From Limnephilus marmoratus (taxonomy: Eukaryota > Arthropoda > Insecta > Trichoptera > Limnephilidae), in assembly GCA_917880885.1 (NCBI GenBank), contig OU862910.1, positions 50,893,285 to 50,957,284 of the forward strand: DNA of 64,000 nt, given 5' to 3'. Each line of letters opens with the position of its first letter. The stretch's first letter is position 1. The notes below the pieces were generated by a model that saw nothing but the letters and a program-made list of their open reading frames with translations, was not told where the DNA came from and made no database searches. The position numbers and the translations under genes are program-made. Positions 1 through 11,089 of this stretch are shown piece by piece.

Positions 1-1197
1 TCACGCATTCGACAGCTTACTCCCCAAGTCAAGCGTGCGTAAAGAAGTTTTACTTCAAAATTAAATACAGATAAATGAAATGGGCTACTAGCCGGCCCAA
101 GGGATGGCGCGACTAAGTCGAAAATTGAAAATTGATGTATTTATAGTACACAAACTTTGTTTTTTGTGGGTTGATTATTTTTAAATACCGAGGATATGAT
201 TTTTTGTTATTATAATAATTTATTATAATTATTATTTGTTAAACGAATATTTCATTGTGAACGTCGGAAGGCGTCCAGCCTACCCATGTCGCCTGTCGGA
301 AAACGGACCACACACAACGTCTTCCATCCCGCTCTATTGTATAGCCGCCAGACGGTTTTTAGATAATAAAAAAAAATAATGCGGTGGTGGGCACGATGGT
401 AGTATTTCCTACGTAAGACAGGGAGATTGAACAATTTAATTCACATTATTTTTTATTTAAAAGTATTAGATTTCTTGCTTATAGCTTTTTTATAAAACGC
501 ATTTTTTATTATCCTCTGTTTTGCAGAGAAACAGCACTAAAACAGAAACGAAAATATTATTTTCATAAATAATCACGTTGTCTCCTATTTTTTTTATTTC
601 TATGAAAATTTTCTATTTATTTACTTCAATAAACATTGGGCTTAGGTATTAAAAGTATATTTAAAGATATAGTTAAAAACGATAGCAAAATTAGTTTTTC
701 GATATCTCCAAAAATGGCGAAGTTATTAGAAATAATAAAATTCGTATCTCGTGACGTCTCACGCAGTACAATTCGTAATTCTAATGGCAGTGCTGCAATC
801 TGCAATAGATAGGTAGATGTGCCGTAATGTCACACGCTTTTCGGCCGTCCGCAAATATCAACGTTTTGACAGCTTTATATCGTCGGTACCTACCCTTTGA
901 TATTTTCCAAAAATTATTTAAGTTCTGTCCTCAAGCATGTTCCGATTAGCACTATACATTTGTAAATAATATGAGATTTCGTTGTAGGAGGTTATCATAC
1001 CTATATTTTTCAAGGAGACAATCTCAGTAGAAAACCGCCCGGTAAAGCGCGGCGTGTCTATCGAATCAACATAAACCGGGTGCTGAAAGAATTTCTTGAA
1101 ACCAGAAACTAGAAACCACCACAGTTATTGTGGCTAGTGATGGAAGATGGGAATATTTTGCTTTTCGAAAAAATCTTCCTTTGTCAAATCATTCATA
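1..1197. other. AT-rich intergenic stretch, no gene seen
   Basis: No coding region, RNA gene or terminal-repeat element could be supported. The first 60 bases carry a motif (AAGAAGTTTTACTTCAAAA) resembling words in the CACGCGGTAGAAGTGAAAC repeat family found elsewhere in the window, so a decayed fragment of that family is possible. Confidence 0.5.
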
Positions 1198-1482
1198 CTC
1201 CCGGGCAGGCCCGGACTGGCCAGGTCCGCAGGTCCGCGATCGCGGAGGGCCCCCGGTGCGAGGGGGCCCCGAAGGGGCCCCACAAAACGTCCAAAAAAAA
1301 TTTTTTGTCTTGTTAGTAGTTATAATGCCCGGTGAAAAATCAAAAGATGAAACTCACTCAATTTTAACAGTTCAACATTACAAAATTGTATATTTTGATA
1401 TTTTAGACTGTGCGAGTATGAGTATTGAAGAAAGATTTTGCGCAAACAAAGACGTTTTTACAGGATTGCTCTTGGTTGGACC

Positions 1483-3269
1483 CAGTACCGGATTATCCCT
1501 AAGGCAGAGTAGGCAACTGCCTAGGGGGGCCGCATTGGCTAGGGGCCCCGCGTCCCGAGAAAAACTGACTTGCTTCAATTAGTGAGCATCGAAGTTTCGG
1601 AAAAAGTCGGTTTTCTAGATGTTTTCATTTTTTTATTAGAAACATTTACAGGTTAATAACATTAGGTACACGCATTAAAGAAAACAACAAATTATAATAA
1701 TAATTAGCTTTTAACCCAATAAATAACTAATGTTCACATCATGCACAAATAATAAATAAAAAGTCTATAATTAAAACAAATATATAATCATAGTTGTATT
1801 TTACTTTTCTTTACATCTTTTGTTGCAACATTACTTAGTATCTGAAGTGATTGAAGGTGTCGTGTGTGGTTTATATTGGCATTTGTTTTGTTTTATTTCT
1901 AATTATATGTTTAAAATATAAATGTTGTACAAGCTTCAGTATGCACTACCTGTCTACTTGCAAAAATTCTTTGGGAAAGGTTGTCTGGAAGATATCACTT
2001 TAGTGACAAGACGGCTCTTTGTAAATTTTTTTTTAACAATATATTTTTTTGTTTCTACATATGTACGAGTATGTGTCCTTTTATGTGCAATAAAGGGTTA
2101 TTGTATTTTATTGAATTGTATTCGTTTTCTTTATTAAATGGGGTGATGGCATACCTTTTGTAACGTAGTAAAAGAACAGATTAATTATGAATAAAATTAC
2201 GTTTTGGTAGAAAAAAGAAAAAAAAAAATTGGAAGTTCGAGAAGGGTAAAGTGCAGTGGCGGACTAAACCCGTCAGAAGCCCCGGGCGGCAAAGTTAAAT
2301 GAACCCCCCCCCCCCCCCCTTTAGTGAAGTTGATGTAATTTTACAAGTTTTTTATTCAGTTCTCATGGGCCTCTGACTCTGGGGGGGCTATAAACGCCAC
2401 CATGTTCCCTTGATCAAATCCTAAACAAGACTTTAAGGACACTGCAAAATTTTTTTTTTTAAATCATTTTCTGAAAGATGCATTTGTTAATGATGTTCTC
2501 ACTATTGGAGGAAATTGGTAAAATTGATGGAGATACAGCATTTTATATGAAACCGTTTTTAACAGTTTGTATGTTGAATTATCCTCAGCAAAACTTTGAA
2601 AGCGTTTTTCTCGAAAGTTTTTTAACACGTTTTTCAACCTGGTTGACAACATATTAAAAAAAAAACTACACATTCGATTTGCATGCACCAAGTAACGTAA
2701 TATGTTTTCCTAGGTAGTCAGAGGGAGTTTTTTTCGATTTTTATTTTTATTTTTGGCAGCATTTTGAAGTGAACAACGCGATTTTCGCAAAAAAAATTCG
2801 GTGAATTTGTTATTTTAAAAGGGTAAAAAAAACTCATCGCATCGGTCAAGTCAAGTCAAGTCAAGATTTTGAGTTATGATAGTTATGATGTTCACAAACT
2901 TCAGAAATATTGTTTGCGAGAAAACGATAAAAAAAAATTATACTCGAAATAGCCGAGCCGGGCCGGTCGCTTGAAACGCTGTCTGTACCTTCGTTAGTTT
3001 TGCTCCGATTTATTTGAAATTTTGACACAATACTCAATATACTGACATGTTTTACATTCAGAAAAAAATAAAAAATAAAGTTTTAAAACTTTACCTACCC
3101 CCCCCCCCCCCTTAAAGTTTTGTTAAGGATTTGATCAAGGGAACAAGGAGGCGTTTGGAGGCCCCTTCAACCCCCTCCTCCCCCTCCCCCTCCACCCCCC
3201 CGTTAGTTAATAAGGGAGGTCTCGAGACGTGCGTCGCTTAGGGGCCCCGACATGGTTAATCCGGCTCTG
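1483..3269. mobile_element. hAT transposon B, inserted in hAT A
   Basis: The left end is CAGTACCGGATTATCC and the right end GGTTAATCCGGCTCTG. Both are flanked by GTTGGACC at 1475-1482 and 3270-3277, a perfect 8-bp duplication. Subterminal words such as GGCAACTGCCTAGGGG and CTTAGGGGCCCC recur near both ends. No transposase is visible, so the element is non-autonomous. A related fragment lies near 50638-50775. Its position inside the transposase of hAT A shows it inserted later. Confidence 0.85.
2254..3208. mobile_element. hAT C-family partial copy inside hAT B
   Basis: It begins CAGTGGCGGACTAAACCCG, the same end as the complete copy at 48898-51305, and shares long interior stretches with it (ACAGCATTTTATATGAAACC and CAACCTGGTTGACAACATAT). 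The expected CGCCACTG right end is missing; similarity fades in a C-rich tract ending GTTAGT. No target duplication was found. The right limit is approximate. Confidence 0.6.
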
Positions 3270-4471
3270 GTTGGACCCCAAAAAGTTTGACTTAATCTTG
3301 AAAATCCAAAAATTTCCCACAGAAGCTGTGCACAGTGTTTCTAAACTGTGTAAAATTGAAAGATGCCGGCTGTTGATAGAGCTGCGACGGTTTGCACAAC
3401 AATACAGCAACTTCATAGTTGCAGAGTCCACTGAGAACTACGGAGACAGATGCAGTGACGAAGAAGACGATTTGGACCCAACGGCAGCGGAAAAAAATGC
3501 TGACATTTACTGCTCTGAAAATAGACAACGTTTCCAGTGTTTGACATGTGCTTTTTCTGTTCTGTTTGAACTTACTCAATCTCAATGACGTTACATTTAT
3601 TTATATAACGTCATTGCTCAATCTGGACTGTTTACCAACCTGTATATTGTATATAAATTTGTTCTTACCTTGTACCCAAGTCTCATGTGAACGAGATTTT
3701 TCTTAACTTAAAATCGTCAAAAATCGACTTCGGTCGTCCTCAGGCCAAGACCTTATGTCCAGTCTGCTTTTTATTAATGTTGAGAGGGATTTATTTTATA
3801 ATTTTGACAAAAATAAAATAATAGATGAAGTAGCTTTAACACGTGAGTTGCTTATAAAGAAACTGTTACTTTAGGGCTAGGGAAGCAAAATGCCGAATCA
3901 TTTCAGTTAAGTTAAGCCCCTTCTATTCTAGTGTACAACATTGTAAACTGTTAAACACACAGGATTTTTTTAAATGTTAGTATAATTTTTCTAATCCCTA
4001 AAATCCGTTTGTCATTATTTTTACCACACAAATAAAATTTTGACATAATTCATTAATGCTTTGGTGTGAATAAAATTCTGCCTTTATTTTGAACTCCGTT
4101 ATAATTATTGGCAGTTCTACAGCATGTGTTTAGTAGTGTTGTGGTATCCTAAAAATACTGTGAATTTCTTATTTCAATAAGTCAACAAAAGTCGAAAATC
4201 ATAATATTCGTATAAAAACCTATCTGAATTTCTTCTTCTTTATAGGTGCCAATATAGCGTAGAAACGCGTTTTCATTGTTTTCAAGCACCTAATTTTCAA
4301 AAACTATCCGGGGGAGGCCCCCGAACCCCCCGTTTTCTCAAGGCCCACCCCCCCACCGCACGTTAGGGGGCCCCTTTACAGGTTTTAGCGGAGGGCCCCA
4401 AATGGTCCCAGTCCGGGCTTGCTCCCGGGAAAAGGGAATGATTTCTAGATATTATAGACAAAATTTATAAA

Positions 4472-5115
4472 GGACGGGTTGTTTAAAAAAATCAATGAAT
4501 TCTTCAAATATTTTAAGTAAATTCATACGTTTTATGAAAGTTCTATTCAAGTTCCGTGATTATTTCAGTTTCATTAAGCAACTGGCCTATAATGATATAA
4601 AAACAGAACTTGAATAGAACTTAGGGGGCGTTCAAGTATTGCGTAACGCAATTTTTGAAGATTTGGACCCCCCCCCCTCCCACCCATGTAACGCGTTTAA
4701 CGTTTTTCCTTACCCCCCCCCCCCCAAATGTTACGTAACGCCCAAATGACAATTTTTACCTGAAAGTCACAATTAAGTTGCACCGCAGTACAGGAAAGTC
4801 ACTTAAATACCTTTTTACTCGTTTTAATCGCGTTTGCGGTAATAAATAAAACAAGAGATTTCGAGAACGAAAAGGATTGCCAACTTGGAAGATTATAATT
4901 CCCTAGTTTTTTTTATCTAAATAAAGAAAAAACATGTTACCTAACGCGTTGTTTGAACCCCCCCCCCCCCCCCCCTCTTAACGCACAGTAACGTTTCACA
5001 AGACCCCCCCCCCCCCAAGTGCGCTACGTATTACTTGAACGGCCCCTTACTCAAAACGCGAAAATTAACTTAAAATATTGGAAGAATTCAACTTTTTTTT
5101 TTAAACAACCCGTCC
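4472..5115. mobile_element. Miniature element with GGACGGGTTGTTT ends
   Basis: Terminal inverted repeats start GGACGGGTTGTTTAAA on the left and end TTTAAACAACCCGTCC on the right, flanked by TAAA at 4468-4471 and 5116-5119. It holds no coding sequence. A later element (4624-5046) sits inside it; without that insertion it would be about 220 bp. A relative with the same left end and a GTTTCACA variant spans about 22045-22440. Superfamily is not clear from a duplication of 3-4 bp. Confidence 0.65.
4624..5046. mobile_element. PIF/Harbinger-like miniature element with TTA duplication
   Basis: The ends are GGGGGCGTTCAAGTATTGCG and the near-complement TACTTGAACGGCCCC, flanked by TTA at 4621-4623 and 5047-5049. 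A 3-bp TWA duplication with G-starting ends fits PIF/Harbinger. The interior has four long C runs, AACGCGTT-like words and no coding sequence. It is nested in the 4472-5115 element. Confidence 0.72.
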
Positions 5116-5119
5116 TAAA

Positions 5120-6329
5120 AGTTATTTTAAAACACGTTTTTCTTTCCCTTATTATCTTATTATAGATGCTTCCGTTATGTAAATCCTGCACCAAATGTTC
5201 TGAACACCATCTTTTGGTTGTGACTGTAAACATCCAATGAATGTGAGGGTGAGGAGAGGGGTGGTTGAATGAAGACAGGATGGGTATAAATCTTTCCTCA
5301 GTACGAGATGAAGACAAAAATAATAAATAAACATAGCAAACGTACGTAGGTACTGAAATATATTATGTAGGTAAGTACCGAGAATAAATAAAAAACAACA
5401 CATTCAAATTGCACAGTATGCTATTACGAATTATAAGCGCGGAATAAACGAGGTGGCCGGTCGCTTTTCGTTTTCATCCGTTTGATCTTCGAATGCCAAA
5501 GGAATCGCACCGGATCTTCCAATGTCAACATTCCTTGGAAAAATGCGTTGAAGCACGGTAAACATTATTTCCTCGTATGACGTTGGTTTATGTAGTAATT
5601 CTGAAAATTTTATGCTATTGTTCACATTTAGGCAGGCATGTTGGAATATTCCGCGTTAATTAATTAATTATTTTCCTTATTTATCATTTATCACGTTTTT
5701 ATTATGAATACAAAATGTATACAACGAAATTATGTATGAGTTTTGAAGTTGAGTTTTCCAATTATCTGCAAAAAAAAATTGTCTTCTCGCTTTATTAGCG
5801 AAAGTTAGCGACTACCTAGGTAAGTACCTACCTACTACACTTCTAGTAGTTATGTGAATACCTGACGGACTTGAGCAAACTTCGCGTAATGTTTATTATG
5901 TCGATTTGGCAATTGGCGCGCGAGTGCGCTCTGGCGGAGTAAAACGGTACTAGGTATGAAACACGGCTACCGTCTTGACAGGATTGACCGGACTCGGAAC
6001 GCACAAACAAATGTATAGACAGATGAAATGCAAAGTGGTCAATTTGAAGCAGGACTTAGCTACGGTCAGGCAACAATAATTTATAATTTAACTTTTCGTG
6101 ATTTTATTCAGCGCGAAGGAGAAAACTGGCTTCCATTCCGGTCCCTTGTCAGCATTCTAAAATCGGAAAAAATTATTAGAGTTTTTTTTAAAAATAAATG
6201 CAAACTATGCAAAAAAAATTATCATTGATAAAATAATATACCTACCCGGAAAAAACTAGTATGTATAAATAAATTTATGTTAAATTAGTCCCGTGCTTAT
6301 GTACGTTATTTTGGGCACCCTCCACAACT
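5120..6329. other. Intergenic, no gene recognised
   Basis: The stretch is AT-rich and mostly unique within the window. A 64-codon open frame on the minus strand (5431-5625) and a 66-codon frame on the plus strand (6028-6228) show no family motif and no flanking signals, so they are not called. CCTACCTACTA-type words near 5820 are typical of lepidopteran intergenic DNA. Confidence 0.45.
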
Positions 6330-6402
6330 GCCCGGCTAGCTCAGTCGGTAGAGCATGAGACTCTTAATCTCAGGGTCGTGGGTTCGAGCCCCACGTTGGG
6401 CG
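6330..6402 (+). tRNA. tRNA-Lys (anticodon CTT)
   Basis: A full cloverleaf can be drawn. The acceptor GCCCGGC pairs with GTTGGGC, with two G-T pairs. The D arm contains TAGCTCAGTCGGTAGAGC (box A). The anticodon stem TGAGA/TCTCA closes the loop CTCTTAA with anticodon CTT. The T arm contains GGTTCGAGCC (box B), and the discriminator base is G. A run of T residues 15-20 bases downstream can serve as an RNA polymerase III terminator. No intron is present and CCA is not encoded, as expected in eukaryotes. Unlike the tRNA-like sequences elsewhere in the window, it has no mismatch in the anticodon arm. Confidence 0.93.
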
Positions 6403-6552
6403 AAATATTTTTGCCTTTTTTTTAATTTTCTTTTTTTTAACTGTGGTACATAGATTAAAACAGTTTTAACATATTCGGAAGTGTTTATAATATCAATTTT
6501 CAACTATTTCGAAATAATATATTTGTTTCCTCAAGCATAAACTTTCTAATAA

Positions 6553-6713
6553 GGGAACGTACCCATACTACGTGACCAACTTTTTGCAATTTTTACCCCC
6601 CCCCCCCCCCCCCGGTGACCAAAATCCTAAGCAACCCGCCGCTCATTTGTATGGAGCGTGACATTTTGAAGACCCCCCCCCCTAAACGTGTCACGTAGTA
6701 TGGGTACGTTCCC
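6553..6713. mobile_element. PIF/Harbinger-like miniature element, copy 1
   Basis: The inverted ends are GGGAACGTACCCATACTACG and its complement, flanked by TAA at 6550-6552 and 6714-6716. It is 161 bp and has two C runs at fixed positions. Other copies lie at 17836, 19382 and 26127. There is no coding sequence; mobilisation would need a transposase from elsewhere. Confidence 0.85.
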
Positions 6714-6814
6714 TAAAGTGTGTTTTATCGGAAGTGTCCTGCAGGTAAGTATGTTGCTGTAACTATTTGTAAATAATAAAATTAGATAGAGCCTAAAATT
6801 CATAATAAATTGTA

Positions 6815-6885
6815 AAGCGCCCTTGAGGTGATTTTTCACAAAAACGGCGCTCTACAAATTATCCAATTATTATTATTATTGTTTA
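6815..6885 (+). mobile_element. LINE 3' tail fragment
   Basis: The segment GCGCCCTTGAGGTGATTTTT, then CAAAAACGGCGCT, ends in an ATT trinucleotide run. The same sequence with the same ATT tail occurs at 47017-47080. A short conserved end followed by a trinucleotide tail is typical of the 3' terminus of a LINE. The clade cannot be told from the tail alone. Confidence 0.55.
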
Positions 6886-6896
6886 TAATTAATAAT

Positions 6897-7187
6897 GAGA
6901 GACCATTCGTAAATTACGTCACACAAATTCCAAAATTTTTTGCCCCCCCCCCGTCCCTGACACACATGGTCACATTTGTGAGACTCCCTCCTCCCTGGTG
7001 TGACGTCACATATTTTGGAATTTTACATCTAAAAATAATCTAAACAGTAGTTCAAATTTTTTTGCATGTGACGTCAGAGAGCTGATGACCCCCATATCAT
7101 ATCCCTTGTCACACAATGTCTCAATTCTCTACTCCCCCCCCCCCCCCCCCCCCCTCTAAAGTGTGACGTAATTTATGGATGGCTTCT
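6897..7187. mobile_element. Miniature element with TAAATTACGTCACAC ends
   Basis: Left end GACCATTCGTAAATTACGTC and right end GACGTAATTTATGGATGGCT are near-perfect inverted repeats. C-rich runs sit just inside and no coding sequence is present. The exact outer boundary and target duplication could not be fixed, so the limits are approximate to within about 5 bp. Confidence 0.6.
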
Positions 7188-7189
7188 AA

Positions 7190-7817
7190 TTAATTTGAAT
7201 GCCATTTTCATAAATAAAAAAAACCCTTGTAGGAGAAGACTTGTAATACAACCGTTTATTTTTTAAACGGCTCGTTCTCAATTATAGGGACTCTAGTTAG
7301 GTACACGATGTGTGGTCTTTTATTAGTTCCCAAACCGTCACGCGAACTGTTATTAATCCCGCCGGGTTGGTACTTCGGTACCCACCTACTTGGTTCGTAA
7401 GTTTTATGATGCATCTAATATTGTTATGACGGCATTAGAAGTTGTATCATGTGCATGCAATAGCTCTCTCTATGGTGTGTCAACTTACCCTATGCAATAC
7501 TGACAGTATAGCCTCGTCTTATGGCTTATGGCCCAGGCCACCCACGAGGATAAATAGAGATGAAAGATAAGAGGTGACATGAAGATCAAGATAAGTGGCC
7601 CATGCAGGGAATATTAATATCGTTTAGAAATATAATTATCTGACGTCATGCAGAATATAAATAATATTCAATATCGCGCAGCAAATGGGACAATGGAAAA
7701 TAATATAATTATGGTTATGGTAAATGGATTTATAATATTATGTTAGTGGTTAATTTATAGTACCTATACTAAATACCCGGCTTTACGCAGAGTTTTTCTA
7801 AAATCAGATGTACAAAC
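7190..7817. other. Intergenic, nothing recognised
   Basis: AT-rich unique sequence. No open frame of note, RNA gene or inverted end was seen. Confidence 0.45.
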
Positions 7818-7829
7818 AGCAATAATTTT

Positions 7830-8247
7830 AGAAAAATGAAACACATCAACTTTGTTTAAACCACTTATATAATGCGTAAATCCGACCGGTTTCATAACAA
7901 ACGTTCCTTCTTCCGGGAAAGCTTATACTAATTTGACAGTTTCGAACAATGTTTTATTATGGTAGGGGTGGAGCCGTTGCTAGTTATTAATGTAGATTGG
8001 GTGGGTAATACACTTGATTTGGTGGTCTACATTAATACCTAGCAACGGCTCCACCCCTACCATAATAAAACAGTGTTCGAAACTGTCAATATAAATAACT
8101 GTCAACTGTATAAACTTTCCCTGAAGAAGGAACGTTTGTTCCGAAACCGGTCGGATTTACGCATTATATAAGTGGTTTATACAAAGTTAAATTGTTTCAT
8201 TTTTCTATAATGGATAACCACAAAGTTATAGCTAAATTAAAAAATAT
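7830..8247. mobile_element. Palindromic Penelope-type insertion with hammerhead-like motifs
   Basis: Most of the segment is an inverted repeat centred near 8017, including a 35-bp match around GGGGTGGAGCCGTTGCTAG. The whole is flanked by the 12-bp direct repeat AGCAATAATTTT at 7818-7829 and 8248-8259, consistent with target-primed insertion. The right arm (8118-8155) carries CTGAAGA, a GGAAC/GTTCC hairpin and GAAACCGGT, with TCC upstream pairing to GGA downstream. The left arm carries the same motif on the minus strand (7881-7917), damaged in CTGA. Penelope-like elements are known to carry such paired repeats with hammerhead motifs; assignment here is by that resemblance. Confidence 0.6.
8118..8155 (+). 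ncRNA. Hammerhead-ribozyme-like motif
   Basis: The order is stem I strand TCC, core CTGAAGA, hairpin GGAAC-loop-GTTCC, core GAAA, a very short ACC/GGT stem III, C at the cleavage position, and stem I strand GGA. This matches the type I hammerhead layout with short stem III. One extra base (A8128) lies between the core and stem II, so activity is uncertain. Confidence 0.45.
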
Positions 8248-8612
8248 AGCAATAATTTTCTTCTTTTTTAAACGTCGAGGGTACAAAATTTCATCAAGAA
8301 TTATCAAAATTCTGCATTAAAACAGCGATATCTTTTTTTCTACAGTAAAACCTAGTAAATATTAGACCATTGCAAAAACAAAACTCAAAATCATTTATTC
8401 AATAACTTTAGTATTGTGTAGTCATACGTCATATTTGGGGAAGCTGTGCGAGGGAGGAAATATACAGGCCGACAAATCGTTTCATAGGCGTGCTCTTGTA
8501 TTCAAGAACGAGTAGTTGAAACGACCCGTTCTCATGTGACATACTTCAACTGTGCTAAATATTGGGCTACAGCGCCCTTGAGGTTGAGTTGATCCAAACA
8601 CCAATACACATA

Positions 8613-9014
8613 TTGTATATATAAATCTCGTGTCACGGTGTTTGTGGTGGCTCGACCGATTTTTATGAATTTTTTTATGTATATTAGGTAGGTATGGGAA
8701 TAGTTCGTAAAGTATATTTCATACCGCTAGGTGATTAGTGTGTCCCAAACCAAAAAAAAATTTCAATTTTTTTGAATTTTTTTTTTTGTATTTTTTTTTT
8801 TTAATTTGGCTTTAAAAAATACCTTTAACCCCAAATTTTCAACCTCCTACCCCCACTCTCTCATTTTTTAATCGCAATGTTAGTATTTTGGTATGAACAA
8901 ATTTAACCGTCAAGTCTTTCGTATTTATGTTGTTGAAAGACAGATGACGTTACGTCCGTATACGTATATATACGTCATATTTATTTGGTAGAACAATATT
9001 TCCGGGTCAGCTAG
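8613..9014 (+). mobile_element. Short Helitron (lepidopteran type)
   Basis: The 5' end TATATAAATCTCGTGTCACG and the phrase TCGACCGATTTTTATGAA are characteristic of widespread short Helitrons of moths and butterflies. The 3' end is CCGGGTCAGCTAG followed by T, matching Helitron CTRR ends inserted at AT. It has no Rep/helicase, so it is non-autonomous. The first few bases of the 5' end are degenerate, and the start is approximate. Confidence 0.75.
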
Positions 9015-9585
9015 TAATAAATAAAACTTTGTGAAAAATAAATTATTGGGACTCAAGCACGTAATTTAAATTAATTGATAAATAATAATAACAATGACAA
9101 CTTTTAAAACAAACAAAAAAACCTGAAAATTCCCAACACAAAAAAATATTGTATTATTAATATATTTTTTAGTTCGTGTGCGGCACGCCACTGCGTCCGT
9201 GGATAACTTAATTTCTCGCGGTATTTTTTAATTGAATTAACCATTTAAATATCATTTAGAGTGCGCTTTATCAAAAGGCGTTAAAATAATAACAAATTAC
9301 TCCGGCGTTAATATTTTATTTGTGGGTATAACTTGCTCAGGCGGAATAATTCTACGCCCCATAATGAGCGCCCGTAAACACCGGGAATTGACAAGTTTAT
9401 CGAGTATTTTACCGTCATTACTGTTAATTATTATAATATCGCTAAACTGTAGAATTAGTGTGCACTTACTTCATTATTAAATGGCAAATCTATTCATAAT
9501 GAAAGCGGAATACCCGGGATACACAATTATTTCGAAACCCTATGCAGCTATGAAATTACGAAGGTAAACTTTCCGTTATTAAGCC
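9015..9585. other. Intergenic, nothing recognised
   Basis: AT-rich sequence without supported features. It leads into the repeat described at 9586-10220. Confidence 0.4.
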
Positions 9586-10220
9586 CAGCATTCCGTATTT
9601 CTACCGATTTATAACATATTTCTCTTGATCACTTCCAGTTTTTTAAGTTCCTAGGAAAACATATGTTATTTTTTAAGATACATTCGTAAAGCATTTTTTA
9701 CATGAGCTCCACGCAGGAGGCCATGAGGAAAATAATTTCCCTCAGGGCCTATGCCATCTTTGGGAATGCTGTGTAGAGGGTTTTTTTTAAGGAAAGGAAG
9801 GAGAGGAGAGTTCTGGCAAGGAAAAGGGTTTAAGGTGTGGGTAGGAATCTGGGGTTCAGTGTGTCCTGGTCATCCGCCTCCAAGACCTAGACAAACCTCA
9901 CCCCATGAACCCGGGCACCCTTGCTAAATCACCAAACGTAGCGAAACACTTGGGGTGACCTATGGCAGAGGTGTTGGTTATCCAATAAAGGTTCCCGGGG
10001 CGGCGTACCCATTCCCGCCTCCCAAATTGAAAATATAAACGGTAATCATACGAAAATTATTATTATTAAACATGTTACAGCAATGAAGAATTTCACAGTG
10101 TATCTTAATGCCTTGTCCAGAGATTTTTGCTTTATTTTAAACGAGTCGTATTTTGTGAAATATTTTCGCCTCATTATAATAGTTTTTTTTTAATATTAGC
10201 GCGCTCCCTCTTACGTTTAT
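9586..10220 (+). repeat. Unclassified repeat, interrupted copy
   Basis: Words on both sides (TTTCTACCGATTT, ATATGTTATT, GAGATTTTTGCT, TTTTAAACGAGTCGTATTTT) recur in the same order at about 25150-25530. This copy is broken by a second repeat at about 9690-10026, absent from the other copy, so the second repeat inserted here later. No coding sequence or terminal structure was found. Confidence 0.5.
9690..10026 (+). repeat. Interspersed repeat with CCCATGAACCCGGG core, copy 1
   Basis: This sequence, including CCCATGAACCCGGG, CACTTGGGGTGACCT and GTTGGTTATCCAATAAA, recurs reversed at 13246-13673 with about 90 more internal bases. A third partial copy lies at about 21255-21392. Dispersal in both orientations shows it is mobile or was; no terminal repeats or open frame allow a class to be named. 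Confidence 0.55.
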
Positions 10221-11089
10221 ATTTATATAATATGTAATAATAATAATAATAATATAATCCACGGCTATTTTATGTTTTAATTGGTTATTTCATTTTCATT
10301 TTTATTTTATTCTTTCTCTTCTCTTTTTTTTTCTTTTGCTATGCTAAACAAATAACAGTTAGCTACTATATTTTCAACTTTTTCATTATTTTATTTTATA
10401 TTCTTATTCTTCCTTTTTATTTCATCAATTTTCTTTCTGTTTTGTACAAAGCATTCTCCACATGTTCATACCCATAATTATTTGACTGTCCTAAAACGGG
10501 ATAATACTCCTAGTTGGGCAGTCAAAATTTAATAAATAATGTATTTAAATGTATAATATATATCTCCCTTTCTTCTATTTTCAAAAAGAAGATGGTTTGA
10601 CCATCCAAAAATTGTTAAAATTGTCTGGTTTGAACGAAATCAATAGACGACCAGTATACAAGCTAGATAATGTATTTTTTAAAAAAGCAAAGCGTACACA
10701 CATAGAATATTTTCTACAAAAGCATTTAGTAAAAATAATCTTAAAAATTAGAGAGAAGTGATACAAATACTTATGTAAATTATTCTTTTCTGAATTTTCT
10801 CGAGCCAGTCGATCTACCGCGCGATTTAAAACTTTTTCCTCCGTTTGTTTGTGATTTTTTGGAGATAATTTTAAATATTTTCCGCCCACATTATTAAAAT
10901 CATACCTCCGAATTTTAATATGGAGACATACAAACTTATTATGGTTCTATACAGCCAATGAATTCACCCATATTTTGTCAATTATTACATATTCGTAGGA
11001 TTTATAAAAAAAATATATAAAATCGTAAACTTTGATCAAAAAATTTTGGTAAAAAAAAATGTGGTCCAATTTTAAAACATATTTTGACC
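10221..11089. other. Intergenic, nothing recognised
   Basis: Strongly AT-rich with short TAA runs near 10235-10255. Two overlapping open frames (10549-10761 plus and 10581-10889 minus) show no family motif and are not called. Confidence 0.4.

Larger units (their letters stand above)
1325..3874 (+). pseudogene. hAT transposase remnant, interrupted and frameshifted
   Basis: Three coding blocks survive. The first (1325-1482) reads MPGEKSKDE... and includes the hAT-like stretch YKIVYFDILDCASMSIEERF. The second (from 3270) continues with DPKKFDLILKIQKFPTEAV and an acidic region, in a frame offset by one base from the first. The third (3683-3874) matches the C-terminal hAT dimerisation region: SCERDFS, a stop, then LKIVKNRLRSSSGQDLMSSL and a VERDLFYNF segment ending in TAG. 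hAT B sits between blocks one and two, its 8-bp duplication lying inside the coding sequence. The frameshift, in-frame stop and insertion make the gene dead. Family identification rests on the C-terminal motif; a subfamily of ZMYM/DUF4371-like hATs is likely but not proven. Confidence 0.72.
1206..4421. mobile_element. hAT transposon A (outermost of three nested elements)
   Basis: The ends are inverted (CAGGCCCGGACTGG on the left, CCAGTCCGGGCTTG on the right). They are flanked by a perfect 8-bp duplication CTCCCGGG at 1198-1205 and 4422-4429. Short imperfect inverted ends plus an 8-bp duplication are diagnostic of the hAT superfamily. Remains of a hAT transposase lie inside, split by a second hAT (1483-3269). 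Boundaries are exact; superfamily assignment is secure. Confidence 0.88.

Noticed and set aside
2300..2320. Long C run taken as a gap or assembly filler
   Set aside because: Similar runs recur at matching positions in independent element copies, so they look genuine, though their exact lengths may be unreliable.
5431..5625. 64-codon minus-strand open frame
   Set aside because: No family motif, start context or splice partner could be supported.
10549..10889. Overlapping open frames on both strands
   Set aside because: AT-rich shadow frames with no recognisable domain.
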